64,000 nucleotides of DNA from Tetrahymena thermophila SB210 (taxonomy: Eukaryota > Ciliophora > Oligohymenophorea > Hymenostomatida > Tetrahymenidae): the NCBI RefSeq assembly GCF_000189635.1, contig NW_002476508.1, forward strand, positions 1-64,000, read 5' to 3'. How positions within the stretch are numbered: the stretch's first letter is position 1; each line of letters starts with the position of its first letter. The translations under genes were made by a program, and so were the position numbers. Of this stretch, positions 15,401 through 29,107 are shown piece by piece. The notes below the pieces were generated by a model, which saw only the letters and a list, made by a program, of their open reading frames with translations, had not been told where the DNA came from and did not search any database.

Positions 15401-17303
15401 AATAAATTTAAGATAATTAAATAGAACAAGATTTAAATTTTTAAAAATTTGTTTGTTTTACTAGATTTTAATGTAAGATCAAGTTAGAAAAAATAGACAG
15501 CTAAGATATGAAATGAATTTACAGGCTAATTATTAGTTCTATCAAATTTATTCGCAAAATTAAAAATAGAGTGCTCTACTTTTAAAATTTTTAATTAAAT
15601 GATAAGTAGACTTTCTTCCTTTCTTATTTTCTTTGTTTGTTTATTTATTTATTTATCCTACTGGTTTTGTATTTAAATTTTTCCACAAGAAAGAGTTCTT
15701 GCAACTTAATAAATTACATGTTAATAACCTTCATTAGAAATAGAATAATTTTTCAATTAATTTTTCGTTCACTTTTTTTTTGATAGATTTGAAACTTTAA
15801 TTTTTAATTTTGTCCTAAATAAATACTAAGATTTCAAAGAACAAAGTATTTATAGAGCAAATTAATAAATTGTAAGAACATTTTTTTATTTTATCGTGTA
15901 AATAGAGCTTACAAGAGCTGCATGCTAATTAGAAAGACTCATGTTAAGCTTATAAAAAAATCAGTCAGTCTCAAATTTATCTGGTTGTGCTAAGTAAAAA
16001 TTAAAATTTGAGATGAAATAATTTAGAGTGGAAATCACATGTAAAATAAAAGTTTTATCATCTTTAAGAATGATAACCATAAATATTCCATATATATTAT
16101 ATCAATCAAAAGAGAAAAATTTAACAAAATTAACTCATTAGCGAGTTAATAAATGATTATACTCTTTTACCACAGATTTTTTAATTTATTATTTTAACAT
16201 TTCTACAGTAACTCTTTAAATAGGATGAAGGATACTTACAAAAATTATTATATCTTTAAGGTAAAATAATAAATAAAAAGTCTAACAGAATATGAAAGCC
16301 TGTATTCAAGTCCTTGAATTAACCATATATATATTGCTGTTAGTAATAAAATGCAAATTAATATAAAATATTTACAACATTTATAATATATGTAGCACCT
16401 ATAAATATTGATTTTTCTAAGATATTTTATCATTAATTTACATCACAAAAAGTAAAATAAAAATTTTTTGTATTGCTTTTTTCTTTCCATAATGAAGAGT
16501 AGCTTTTTCAACTTGATATATTTATTAATTAATATTCAAGAATAAGAACCATTTAAGAATAAAAATTCCAATTACTTTTGCCTTTCATTTTATAAAATTT
16601 GAGAAATACCTTCCGGTTGCGTGCTTGCCTAATGGGACATTTAATTAATAGAGCCATATCAAAAACTAACTAACGAGTGGGGAGCAGTGATAAAAATTAA
16701 TATTTGTAACGACATTAGAATTCTTTATTAGAAATTAAACAACAGGTATGTATGAATATATATATGCACTTGGGTATGACTTTTATATTAATTAATTAAT
16801 TATTTAATCAATAAATCAGTCTACCTAATAAATAATAACGGGTTAGCTATTTATCTCGTTTAATAAATATTAGAGATCCAATGAAATTAAAATTTGAGAT
16901 GGTTACTCAACAAATCTCAAAATTTGTAAATTAATAAAGACTTTTGTGAAAAGAGATCTGACATTGAATGAAATATCAGAGAAATTGTCTGTCGAATTCA
17001 TATAATAATTAAAGTATAAAAAAATATATAAAACAGAAATTCCTGAAAAAGCAAATAAAATCAATCAATAAATAAAAATTTTTGTAATACAAACTAAAAA
17101 CACACACATAAATAATAAGTCACTCTCCTCTCCAACTTACTTACTCTGAAAGAAGTATCCAAAAAGCACCATAATAAAAATATTAACTAAAGAACTCACA
17201 AATACCCGATAAAGTTGGCTTAGAAATATACTTCAAGCTATTCCTGAACTAGTGCAAAAATAAAGAAAAATATCAATCAATTTTTACTGAATATATAAAT
17301 AAA
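12448..17303. other. Intergenic, 4.9 kb, no gene seen
   Basis: No TGA-free frame with coding character was found on either strand. Locally GC-richer patches occur at about 13203-13280 (a weak C/D-box-like arrangement) and 16608-16690. A short standard-code stretch at 16248-16433 (minus) is Ile/Tyr-rich noise. The 3' end should contain the promoter of the following 159-aa gene. Confidence 0.5.
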
Positions 17304-17783
17304 ATGATATAAAAAAGTGACATTGAAGGGATTATCTGCTAAGACATAATCGAACAATACTAGTAAGAATTCGACTTGCTCAATGATGATTCACTTCTTT
17401 AAGAATTCAACAAACTGTAAAAATCCAACTTCCTCAAAAACATTTTGCGTTCTTTTTACGTTTACATCCTTGAAGAAGGAGACGAAATAGTTATTGAAAG
17501 CATCGTCTAAGATTCTAAGAAAAATATTAACTAAATTAGAAAAGAATTCAACGCCTTTACTAAAAATAAAAAATTAAACCAAGCAACTCTTCTTTCATTC
17601 ATGAAAAGTAAGAGATTTAGTAAGATTTTTTACTACTACTTGAGCTATTACAGCCTTGACTGGATTATGAAGGGATCAATCCAAGACGTTTAAACTCATG
17701 TCTTGTGTATCACCCACTTAAAGAGATGCTTCCACTCTGAAGATCTCATAAATTCAATCAGAATTTACAAAAAACACATTTGA
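17304..17783 (+). CDS. Orphan 159-aa protein, paralogue A
   Basis: The gene is intronless, opens at an ATG and reads with code 6 to TGA for 159 aa. I do not recognise the family. The sequence looks helical and soluble, with an acidic N-terminus (QQEFDLLNDDSLLQEFNKL), then KNILRSFYVYILEEGDEI, IRKEFNAFTKNKKL, LLSFMKSKRFSKIFYYYLSY, DWIMKGSIQDVQ and a conserved end THVLCITHLKRCF. There are no signal peptide, membrane segments or catalytic signatures I can name. A second copy lies at 28652-29107, about three-quarters identical by eye over the last ~110 residues and sharing the motifs EGDEIVIESIVQDS, FMKSKRF and DWIMKGSI. Nothing but non-coding DNA lies between the two copies. Confidence 0.88.
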
Positions 17784-20700
17784 GAAAATTAATCAAAAAA
17801 TACTTTAATTTTATAAAAATAAATAGCAATAATAAATACAAACATACATACATACATGCAATAAATTAATAAACAAATAAACAAACAATCAAACAAAAAT
17901 ATAGTAATCAATCTATTTTACAAATAAAAAATTTCTTATTTTATTAAAAAAATACATACCTACCTACTTACTTAATTAACAACGTGCTTTTTCTTTTACC
18001 AACTCAATCAAGCTTCAGCTAAAGCAAATAAAGTTCAATGAACTTAAATATGCAAACTTGTTATGCGTTAAAAAGGTTCTTCTTCAATGAGAAGCTTTGA
18101 GAGAAATAACTAAATAAAACTAATCTTAACTAAATAGAAATTTCAAGCGATCCCCTTTAAGCAATAACAAGCAAGCAATAAAGAAGCACCTTTTTTATAA
18201 AAAAATTTCTTGATCAAATATATTTTATAAACAAAAACCTTATATAAATATTTTTTAGTATCAATAATTATATATATTAAACTCTATAAATTATCAAACT
18301 ATTATTATTTAAATTTTTATATGCAACTCCATTTTTTTTCATTTTACTTAATGTTATAAACTTTAAAGAGGACATTTCTATGAACCGGACCTTACTTATT
18401 ATATATTATTTAAAGGTGTAAAAAATTCAAAGTACTTCTATGAAATAAGTAAATAAATAAATATAGATAAATTGATTGATTTATTGATTCTTATATTCTC
18501 ATTGTATACATTATATAAGGAAAAATTAAAAGATGAAGAAGAATTTCTAAATCAAGTAAAATTAATTAATTAAATAAACAATAAATGATTGATTAAAGAA
18601 ATTTTTCATTTGACATGATTTTCAATGTAATATGATTTAAAAACATTTAATAGATTATAATTAAGAATTTAATAAATTATTTATCTAATTTTCTGTAAAT
18701 ACCAAATAATAAATAAAGAAAACCTCTTTGTTTTTCCCAAAATATCGCTGTCCATAAGTTTCCCTTCAGTAAATAATACAAATACAGCTAGTAAATAAAA
18801 GCTAACCTTTGATAATGATTATTATATAGTATTTCCTTAATTTAGAGATACTAGTATTACTTTCTTAAGAGCTGTCTTTATTATTAAATTACTTTAAAAT
18901 TTTGAACAGTATTTTGTGTTTACTTATCAAATTCACGCAGCCTGCCTGTCTACTTTCTTTTTTTATTTATACGTGCAAGTGTGTATAGATAGTAAAAATT
19001 TTGGGATTATCAAATAAAAATTTATAAATATCTAATTTTCACCTTTATCTGGATTTTAGATGAAAAACCAATTAATTATTTGATATTTCCACATAAGACT
19101 GTTACAATCTACCTAATCTTCTTTATTTATTTGTTTTTCAATGATTAATTAATATTTATTTATTTAGCATCATATAATTCAGTCATGTATTTTATAAAAC
19201 GTCACTATCCAATCCAATTAGTATTGGAAATTTAAATCAAATTTTTCATTATCATTTAGCTATTTACTTGCTTACTTAAATTATTTCATTCAAATCGTCT
19301 AATTAGAAACCACTCTTGAATTATTTCGCACCAAATTTTAAAAACTTATTATTATTTTTATCTTCTTACTTGTTTGAAAACTAAATTTAAAAAATAGTTT
19401 GCATTCTGATATCTTTAATCGTATTTTTAAAATAGGAAATTAATCATTTATTTATTTATTTAATTTAAAAAATTATTTGAAAAAAAACCACAAACAATCT
19501 AAATGTTGAAGAATTTTTTTGCTATAAGGCATACAAAATTCTCATATTCTTGTATAATATTACAAAAGTTCTTCAAATAATATTCTACAATTGATTCAAT
19601 TTTCATAAATATGAGCAAATGAAATACCCATTTGTCAAACTGAGCCGTAAAATTTAATGAGGTTTTCGTATTTTAAAAGACTTTTTCTATTTGCAAATAC
19701 TATCATATATATCAGAACTAATTATATCAACTGTAAATTAGAAAACTTCTAATAAGATAAAATTTTCTTTTTATGTATTACAAAATATTAAATAAAACTT
19801 CAATTTGTGGTAATGAATACGTCTATGTTAAGCTTTTAGCCTGTAAACCATCAATTATAAAGCATAACGCGTTGTTCAATTTTTTAAATTTAGTAGTATT
19901 TTGTTTTCGTCTTCAAAAATTAATTTAAATAGCTTCTAATTAGTATGTTTGGGTGTGTAAATAAAATAAAGCCATTTCTAATATTTAGATTTTTTCATAA
20001 TTCAAAAGTAAAATAATTCTAGACACAAATAATAAAAGTAAAAAGACTAAATAATTAATTTTATTTAAATAAAAAGTTAAAAAAGTTTGAGGTTATCTAA
20101 AACTCAACCTAAAGAAAATTAAAAATCGATTTTAATATTAATTTGCCTACATTTTATTTTCTTTCTATCTAAATTAATCTGATTAATTTGTTTATTTACG
20201 ATGAAGTAAAGATATTTTCTAAATTTTTCATAAATTAGTATTTACCATTCTCAAAAGTAAGCAAGCAAGCAAGAAAGCAAGCAACATTTTTATTTTTGTT
20301 TTCAATGTAAAAAAAAACTATTTCAAATATAGGAAATTTAAAAAATGATATTTTTATATAAAAATTTAATATTCTAAATTTTTTTTTTCAAATATACTTT
20401 TTTTAAACAACATAAATAGAATAAAAATTTGACAGAAGAATTTATTTCTAATTATTTTTAGCACATTTTTCTTATCGACCTAAACTTTTAGAAAAAAAAA
20501 AGATAAAATGGATTCAATTTTACTTTTTAAATAAGTATTTAAAACTAGTTACTAGCAATTTTTTAAAACTATGAATAAATAGTCTTTTCTAAAACATAAA
20601 AAAATCAATTATTTTTAAATTATTTAATCATATTTTAATATTAATTACATACAAAAGATATTTTAATAACTCAAAAATTTATATGTATTTCCAAGTGTTT

Positions 20701-21008
20701 TTGACTGTAAACCAATAATTTATATTACTAAAATACATTTTTGAAACAATTGAAATTGATTTTAACACCAGCCAAATCTGAGTAAGTTTATATTTAAAAA
20801 GTTTCTAAAATTTAATAGGTTAACTTCAAAAATATTAATCTAAAACACTCTTGATTCTTTCAATTCTATCTAAAATAGGGGGGAAAAGTTAAATTAGTTT
20901 TAATAAAATTTATCTTTCATTTTTAATTATTTGATACTCATTTAATTTAATCACCATATTATTTCATAAAAATTAAATTATTGTGTATCGATGTTATTGT
21001 TAAATCAA

Positions 21009-21068
21009 ATACATACATACATACATACATACATACATACATACATACATACATACTTACTTACTTAC
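21009..21068. repeat. ATAC/TTAC tetranucleotide microsatellite
   Basis: About twelve consecutive ATAC units pass directly into three TTAC units. The tract is a simple sequence repeat in the gene desert, with no coding role, and is likely to vary in length between strains. Confidence 0.95.
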
Positions 21069-22598
21069 AAATATTTATATTTCGCTCACTATAATAAATA
21101 TAGTTGATTTAATTAATTGCTTTAAATAAAATAAATTTAATGAATGATAATTATTTTAAAAAATATTAACCTAATATTTATCAATGTAATAAATACTTCA
21201 TTCTCTCTCTTCTCTTAATTTTTATAATTTGTTTACAATTTTTTTATTTTAATTTCATCAATAATTATTCATTTGCTGATTTATTCATTAATTAATTCAT
21301 AATTTCTTAATTCTCTTTAAAATATTTATAAAAAATGAAGAAAATCATTATTGTAATAAAAAAATTTTTTATTCATCTTTAAATAAAATATTAAAAAATA
21401 ATTAGAAATATTTAATTATTTTAATTAAAATTGTTTTTTTATTATGCTATCCAAATGAATAATATCTGGATTTATTGCTATATTTTTACAGAAATTTGTA
21501 AATAAATTTATTAAAATTGATCTACATATATTTTTATAGAACCAAAATTGCATTTTTTTATTTCCTTTTTTGCTTACTTTAAGTTGCTTAAACCTGTTAA
21601 AAGTTGTATTTTTTTCTTAACTTCTTTACCCTACTCTATTTTAGAATTTTTTGAATTTTACTCAAAGCCAAGTACATTCTAACTTTCAGGTAAATTCTTA
21701 ATTTTTTTAAACATTTTTTAAATATTTGAAAATTAATAACTTTTTTCTCAAAAGTTTCTAAATTCAACATAAAATAAATGAAAGTTTTTTATTTAAAAAA
21801 AATGTTTTATCTATAGAATTGTTATGTTATTTGCAAGCGATTTTGATATATCAAGTAAAATATCATTAAAATAAAATAAATTCAAAAAATTTTTTTATGT
21901 TTTAAATAGGCACTAACCATGGAAAATATCATAGATAACATTTATAGTTGAGTTAAGAATTAATGAATATAAAGTAATACAAAATTCTAAAAAAAGTATT
22001 TACAAGCTATATAATTGTGAGAAAAATAGAAATTGTTACATACAACATTTTTTAAAAATATCAAATAATTTAATAATGATGCATTTAAATTTCAAAGACT
22101 TTAAATTTTGAGCATAGGAAGAGAAGTATATTTAAATTTTTTAATTACCTATATCTCAATATCTGTTTAATAATATATGTTCTTGAATAAAAAAAAAGAA
22201 AATATAAATAAGATAAGCAAAGTATGTTATTAGATTGATTGAATTTAATTAGTTTATTTTAATATATTTATTTTTCTATTAATTTGAGATTTGAGCTAGT
22301 AAAATAACAAAAGAAATATAATATAATCGAGTTTTAAATAGTTAACTAATTAATTACTGTATTTTCTACTTTATTTTCATTATCAGATAAATTATTAGTT
22401 CAGTAAACAAACATTATGCTGCCATAAATCACTAAATAAAAAAAATTTACTGATTTTTCTACAACTCTTTAAATAAAAAGAGGCATAAGACTTTTCTTTT
22501 AATTTGGTAGATTTTAATAATAATTTCATTTGATTATAATAATTTATATAAATTAATTAATAAGGAATGTTAATTATATTTAATTTATTTTTCCAGTT

Positions 22599-22652
22599 AA
22601 TACAGCAGTAATGTAACTGGTTGGTCGAATAGCAAACGCTGTATTTTTTTAC
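22599..22652 (+). ncRNA. Candidate small RNA: closed stem plus T-run
   Basis: AATACAGC (22599-22606) is the exact reverse complement of GCTGTATT (22638-22645). The second arm runs straight into a run of T (22644-22650), the usual RNA polymerase III stop. The enclosed segment is GC-richer than its surroundings and contains GGTCGAATAGC, loosely like a type 2 B box. No tRNA cloverleaf can be drawn. This is only a candidate, and chance is a serious alternative in such AT-rich DNA. Confidence 0.2.
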
Positions 22653-24145
22653 ATAGAGTGATAATTTAAATATTTTTTTACTGAACATATTTTTTCTTAG
22701 ATCACTTATCAATTTAAATTTTTTAAAAATATAGCAAGATCACTTAAATTAATCATTAGACTTACAGCTATTTATTTTAAAAAAAGTAGAGGAAAAAAAC
22801 TTGTGAATCCTAAATAAAATACAATATAAAAATTTTTTGGAATATGTTTATAAATAAATTAAGTAATAACAAGATAACAAAAAGACAGTTAATTAATTAC
22901 TTAATTAATCTATATATATTAAGCTCATGAATTTATGTAGTAGAAAATATTAATAAATGTTTTTTACTTTAGAAATAGACTAAAATTTTCCTCCTGATAT
23001 TATAAAAAAAATAAATTATTAGAATTATAAAAATATATAATTCAGATTACTTAATAAATAGAGACAGGAAGTGTAATTTATCTTTCTATCTCAAAAAATG
23101 TAAAGCTAACTCAATGCAAAAAAGATTTTGTAACAATAAAGTGTAAATATGCAAGTTTAAACAATAAGCAACACAATTTATTTTCATATATAAAAGAATT
23201 TCATAAATAAATAAAAAAATAATATTTCAACTAATGCAAAATAAAATCAGTTTTTTTATTAAGAACGACCTTGAAAATTTATTCGTTTATTTATTTAGAT
23301 TTAAATAAGTCTGAAATAATATTTTAAGTTTTGAAATAAAATTATTTTTAATAAAGAAAGATAAAAATTTAAGAACGAACATTGATTTTATCTAAATTTA
23401 AATTTGTTTTCCTTTTATATTCTAAATTTAAAAATTATGGTTGACTCTAACTTTGTATGATTCCATCATTTTTTCTTTCTTCTTTTCAAAACTTTTTCTT
23501 GAGGAATTGAGAAAAAATTAGTAAGATAAAGATAATTTTTATTTATCTAGAAAAATTAACTGGTAAGCACAATTACAACGGTAATTGTGTAAGGTAAAAT
23601 TTAAAAATAAGAAGTTTTAATTATTCTTTTACATTATTAGTTCATTTAAACAAAAGAGCATTATACTTTTTAATAGTATAGTATGACTATACATCTAGAT
23701 TATCACAAATGAAGTTAAATAATTTTAAATATTATACTCAATAATCATTAAAAATTTATTTAGGGAGTAACAGACAGAGGATATATATATATAATAATAA
23801 CTTCTTTTTCTTTAAGCTAACGAAAAACTTTTTAAATAAGAATATTTTTAAAATATTTAAAAAATTATTAAAAATATTAATATAAATAATTGATTTTAAA
23901 GTAGAAATTTTTAAAAATATAAACAATATTTGATATATTAGGAAGAAGGAACAGATCAAATTTAATAATAATAAGTTTTATTTATCAAAACAAACTAATA
24001 AATGATTTTATTTACTTATTTATTACTTTGTAATATTTAAAGAAAGCTAGAATATTCATTTGGTCTGACTAAAAATCCAATCATGAAATTAAATAAAGAA
24101 TGATAAATTAAATAACTAACTAACTAAATACTTTTGTTTTTGTTT

Positions 24146-24227
24146 TATTTTTGCATAACTTTAAATAAAATCAAAGGTTTTTTCATGTTTATTTTTGCAT
24201 AACTTTAAATAAAATCAAAGGTTTTGA
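24146..24227. repeat. 37-bp direct repeat, two copies, period 44 bp
   Basis: The segment containing TTTTTGCATAACTTTAAAT and then AAAATCAAAGGTTTT occurs twice, essentially unchanged, 44 bases apart. It is a recent small tandem duplication in non-coding DNA. Confidence 0.9.
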
Positions 24228-27200
24228 TTTGAATTCGTACTTCTAAAAGAAACTTTATTTTACCACAATCTACCTTTGGTAAGAATAAATTAATTTTTTA
24301 TTGATTGTTTTTTGTTTTATTTACATTTGATCGTTACTAATATTTTGAATAATCTTAATAAAAGGAATAGAAAAGAACATTATTATTAAATTAAAATAAA
24401 TATGAGAAAACTGAAAAAATATTTCAAGATACATGAAAAACTGATTCTTATTGAAAATATATTTTTTTAATTAGAAACAAACTTATTTTGCCATAATTTA
24501 AATGTGAAATAGGAACAAGATAGTTAGTAATATTCTATAAATATTTAAGTTTCGCAAATATTTTTTTTTCATTTTGAGCAAAAATCAGTCGATTGATTTA
24601 TTCATTTACTCTATTTTGCAAGAAAGCAAGAAATATAACTAAAATTTTATTTTTTTTCTACTTTGTTTTTGAAAATCAATTATTTTGTATCAAATCAAAA
24701 TTGTAATGACAACAGTAAAATCATTCATAAATACTAACTATTTATTTATTTAATTTGATTTTCTCTTTTCCACAAATGAAAGAGTAGAATGAATCCACTG
24801 ATAAATTAATAAAATAGAATTTATTTTCTATCAGTATAATTAATTGTTCAAGTTATTAAAATTTATAATTTTCATTCATTGTGATTTCTTTTCAAAAGTA
24901 TTTAAAATGCTAAGCTATTTGAACTGTGAGGAATAGCAAGCGATTTTTAAGTTGTATATCAAAAAATTGGATTATTTGCCATAAAATAAAAAATATTATT
25001 ACTATTACGAATGAATAAAGCATCACAAAAAAAATGAAGAACTGTAAGCTTTATCAATATGCTATTTACCTAATTAAAATATCAAATTAAGTCAAATATA
25101 AAATTACAATATGAATGAATATAGCTAAATGAAATACTAAGAAACAAAATACACATAAAAATGATTTTTACACCTAAATTTCTCCCATTATTTTAAAGAT
25201 AAAGATCAAAGCCATTCAAAATTAGAAGAGTTAAAAAAAACTTAAAATTAATTTTTGTACAAACCTGCTAATAAAAATGGTAAGAATTTATTTTTTTTTT
25301 GCTTGCTTATTGAATGTATATCTTGCCAGAAAGTATTATTTGATCATGAAATAAAATACAGAATGTAATGCTTCAAAATCGATTCAAATATGACTTGAAT
25401 TTTAAAGTGCAAAGTTGATTACTTTACATAAGATTTCTGTTTAAATTGCTTTTTGCATGAGAAAAAGCGATTTTATTCAATTGCAAAATAATTTGATATG
25501 ATTTGAAAGAAATAGCGATTGATTGTTTAGTTAGCTTTTTAATTATTATTGAAAGAATAAATATATTCAGTATAGTAATAAGAAACAGAATTTCCATAAA
25601 AAATATAGAACAAAAGATCTTTTGAAATAAAGAATAAAATAATGCACAATTTTAACTTATATGAAATCATAATTAATAAAATTTTACTAGGCAATAGGCC
25701 AAAAATATTTCTTAAAAGTTTGTCATTTAAAAAAATCATTTTTCGTTATTTGTTTTTAGATAGTTGAGCTATCATAGATACATTGCTCTTGAATTTTTAT
25801 TTTTACCAATTACTGAAATGATTGCATTAATTACAATATCGCTTTGTGTAAAACGCATTTTTAAATTAAGAATTACCCAATTTAAAGGGGTAGGTATCTT
25901 TAGAAACTTAATTAAGCATTTATTAAAGATATACTTTATTAATCGCGTATTATTTGTAATTTATTGCTACAAAACTTGCAAATAACTGTTTTAGATTTTG
26001 TTTTTGTTCTACTTTCAAATATAATCAAAGAATTAAATAAATAAACTAGTAAATAAATATCTACTTGCAATAGAAATATTATTTTAAATTAACTTGATTT
26101 ATCGGTAGCAAACATTCTCAATCAGTTTATTTTTTATTTTGCGTTATATTTTGCTTATATCACTATTTAATTACTTTATTTAACTTGTTCTTCATCTGTT
26201 TGTCTATGTGTCTATTTACCTTCTATTAATCTGTGGAAGTTTGAAAATGCAAATATAAAGCTTTTTAAATAATTTAAATATATGTTTGATCTATGTATGA
26301 TCATAATTTTTTAGACATAACGCATATTAATCTTTTAAATAATTAAGTATAGTACATGAATTTTTGATCTAATTAATATCAGATTTAAATCTGCTAGTGC
26401 ATTTTTCATTTATCTATTTAAACTCCAAAAGGGTCAAAAATGTATTTTTTAATAGAAGTCGCCCTTATTTCTTAAATATATCAAACAATTTAGGTCTTTA
26501 TAAGGATAATTTCAGGACTCTAATTGCTTATCTCAATTTCGATTACAATTAAAAGAAAAATAGTAATTGATATCGATACTAAAATCTATTAATTAATACT
26601 ATATTAAAGAAAGATATTTTTGGTAATAAATAAATAAATAGAAAAGAGGGAGGAGGGTAAAACAAAATATTAAATAAATAAATAAAATTAAACCTACTTT
26701 CCAAACAAGCAAAGAAACAAATAAAAATAAATATTAATAAAAAAGAAACAAGTGGTAAATTTATAATATTAAAACTTAAATCCTGAAGATACTATCAAAA
26801 TGATGTGTAAGTATAGTAATTGATGCTAATTTCAAATAAGAAAGTACAGTTAAAGGCAATTAATTAATTTATTTATTTAGCTTGAAAAGCGAATATTTAT
26901 TTATTGCACTGTCTATTTTACTGCATGGGTTTTTGTTAATTTCATAAACAGTGTAAAATTTAACTAATTCTGCTTTTTTCTACATCCGTCCTTAAAATAT
27001 TAATACTACTGGATCAAATATTTAAAGCGAAGCAGTAAGAAATGCAGAGATATTTGATTTAAATTCGAAATATTCATGTGCTTTCGATTGTTTAGAAATT
27101 TTGTATTTAATTCATGAGTTATTTCTTTTTTTATGCTTACAGTAAGCAAAAATGAAAATACAGGTTTTTAGTAAACACAAACAGAAATGATAAACAAAAT

Positions 27201-28651
27201 TTGTTTTGTGCAAATATAATTTTCCAAGCAGTGATTAATTAAAATCTCAACAAATATATCATTTTGTATTGTATGTTGAATATTTAACCCACCGCTTACA
27301 TTAAAAATGCATGTTATTTTGTAACAAATTTATGGTTTAAAAGAAATTACTTTGAAAGGATATACAAGAAATTTAACAAACACTTACAACAGCTCTTATA
27401 AACCGATAAGATGATTATAATTTTTTTAATTCATAGATTTGAAACAAATTTTACTTTTATATTTATATTTATGGTATCGCATATAATAAGTAAATTTTAA
27501 ATTGAGTATTTGCTTTAAAATCCTGACGGAAAAGGTTATTTGAATAATTAATTTTTGTAATCAAAATTTGTGAAAAAGGACTACAGAGTAATGGACAAAT
27601 AGAATTCATATAATTAACATTTGTATTTTTATTAAGATTTTCTTCTTTTTGTGACTTACATTTACATAATAAACAATGCGATGATATCAATAAATAAAAA
27701 TTAGATTTGCTGTTTTGATGATTAGATTATATCATGCAAAATAATTGTATTATATTTATTTAATTAATATGTTCATAAGAGATTAGATTACATCTCTATT
27801 TTATTAGATTGTTTTAGTATTTTTATTATAAATACTGTAATATGTATGTATGTCTGTAGTTCTAATTGACTCTCTATGGATGGGGAAGAAAACTAAATAA
27901 TTAAATGAATAATAATTGCGGGTGACTTAAAAACCTCATTAATTACTTCAAGAGAATTGAAGCAAATCAAATAGATAAATATGAATGAATAATATCACTG
28001 TCTATGGGATATGGGAGAGTTATTATTTTAGTTAATTGCGCCTGATAAGTGGGGGGGAATAGTAAAATGAAAAAAAGAAAGAACCAAAGTATAAAGATTT
28101 ACAAATGTAAACTTTTTTTAATTATTCTACTTAGCTTTTTTTGTTTATTTGCTTTGTTTGAATTTGCCTTGTGATTTTGGTTATGCTAAATAATTTTAAA
28201 GTAAATAAGTAAATATATATATATGTATGTATGCATATTATTAATGAAAATATGAATGTATGATTGATTTATTTATTTATATATTATCGAATGATTTAAT
28301 GATTGATTAATCCCCTCGTTTCATTTAGATTAATAGAGCAGGTAGGTTAATAATAAAATCAACTTTTTAGTTCCACAAAATCAATCTTCCTTTGTTTGAT
28401 TTTATTTAAAAAGAAACATAATCACTCTTTAAAATTCATTTACCGAAATTTCAATGATTTAATTCAATTTAATTTAAATTTGCGATAACTCTAATCAGTG
28501 AAATAAATAAATAATTAATTAATTAATTAATAAAATAATAAAACAAAAAACAGACTTCAAAAAAAAGGACAAACAAAAAACCCTACCTTGATATTACATA
28601 CTGTATCCTCACATATCTAACTAAGGCTGCAATAATATTCTAAATAAAGAA

Positions 28652-29107
28652 ATGAATATCTCTGAACTCCTCATCTAAGACTACCAATCAAAGTTTGAAG
28701 AACTTGATGAATGCGAATTGATGGAAAGATACAACCACATTTAGAAGTCTAACTATTTGAAGAATATCTTAAGATCATTCTACGTCTTTATGCTCAATGA
28801 AGGTGATGAAATAGTCATAGAATCTATAGTTTAAGATTCTTCCAAGACTATCAATTAAATTCGTAAAGAATTTAACGCCTTTATAAAGAACAAAAAGCTC
28901 AACTAGTCTACCTTAGTTTCTTTCATGAAAAGCAAGAGATTCAGTCAAATCCTCTACTACTACTTATGTTACTACAGCTACGATTGGATTATGAAGGGAT
29001 CTATCTCTGATATAGAAACACACATCCTCTGTATCACTTACATGAAGAAATGTCTTAAATCTGACTCTCTCCTCAGCCAAATCAAGGTTTACAAGAAATA
29101 ACTATGA
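28652..29107 (+). CDS. Orphan 151-aa protein, paralogue B
   Basis: The gene is intronless, starts MNISELLIQDYQSKFEELDE and ends QIKVYKKQL before TGA, for 151 aa. It is the paralogue of the gene at 17304-17783. Shared blocks are ILRSFYV, EGDEIVIESIVQDS, INQIRKEFNAF, NKKLNQ, SFMKSKRFS, YYYL, DWIMKGSI and LCIT. Charged surface positions differ, while aromatic and Lys/Arg positions are kept, suggesting purifying selection on a fold. The codons include many C-ending triplets, consistent with good expression. I cannot name a family or function. A GC-containing hairpin followed by six T lies about 150 bases after the stop (29250-29278). Confidence 0.88.

Larger units (their letters stand above)
17784..28651. 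other. 10.9-kb gene desert between the two orphan paralogues
   Basis: Neither strand shows a frame with coding character under code 6. The DNA is extremely AT-rich with frequent A and T runs. Items seen inside are an ATAC/TTAC microsatellite (21009-21068), a hairpin followed by a T-run (22599-22652), a 37-bp direct repeat with 44-bp period (about 24146-24227), and a GC-richer spot with a run of seven G near 28052. Standard-code stretches at 23756-23959, 25539-25985 and 27469-27690 are compositional noise. Confidence 0.55.

Noticed and set aside
16608..16690. U6 snRNA (contains GTGCTTGC)
   Set aside because: The invariant ACAGAGA box and the 3' T-run of U6 are absent downstream.
25539..25985. 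Open frames of 66 (minus) and 73 (plus) codons in the gene desert
   Set aside because: The plus frame has no ATG start (TTG), hydrophobic composition typical of random AT-rich sequence, and no splice or family support.
27469..27690. 73-codon minus-strand frame with several Cys
   Set aside because: Cys spacing does not fit any zinc-finger pattern and the flanks show no coding character.
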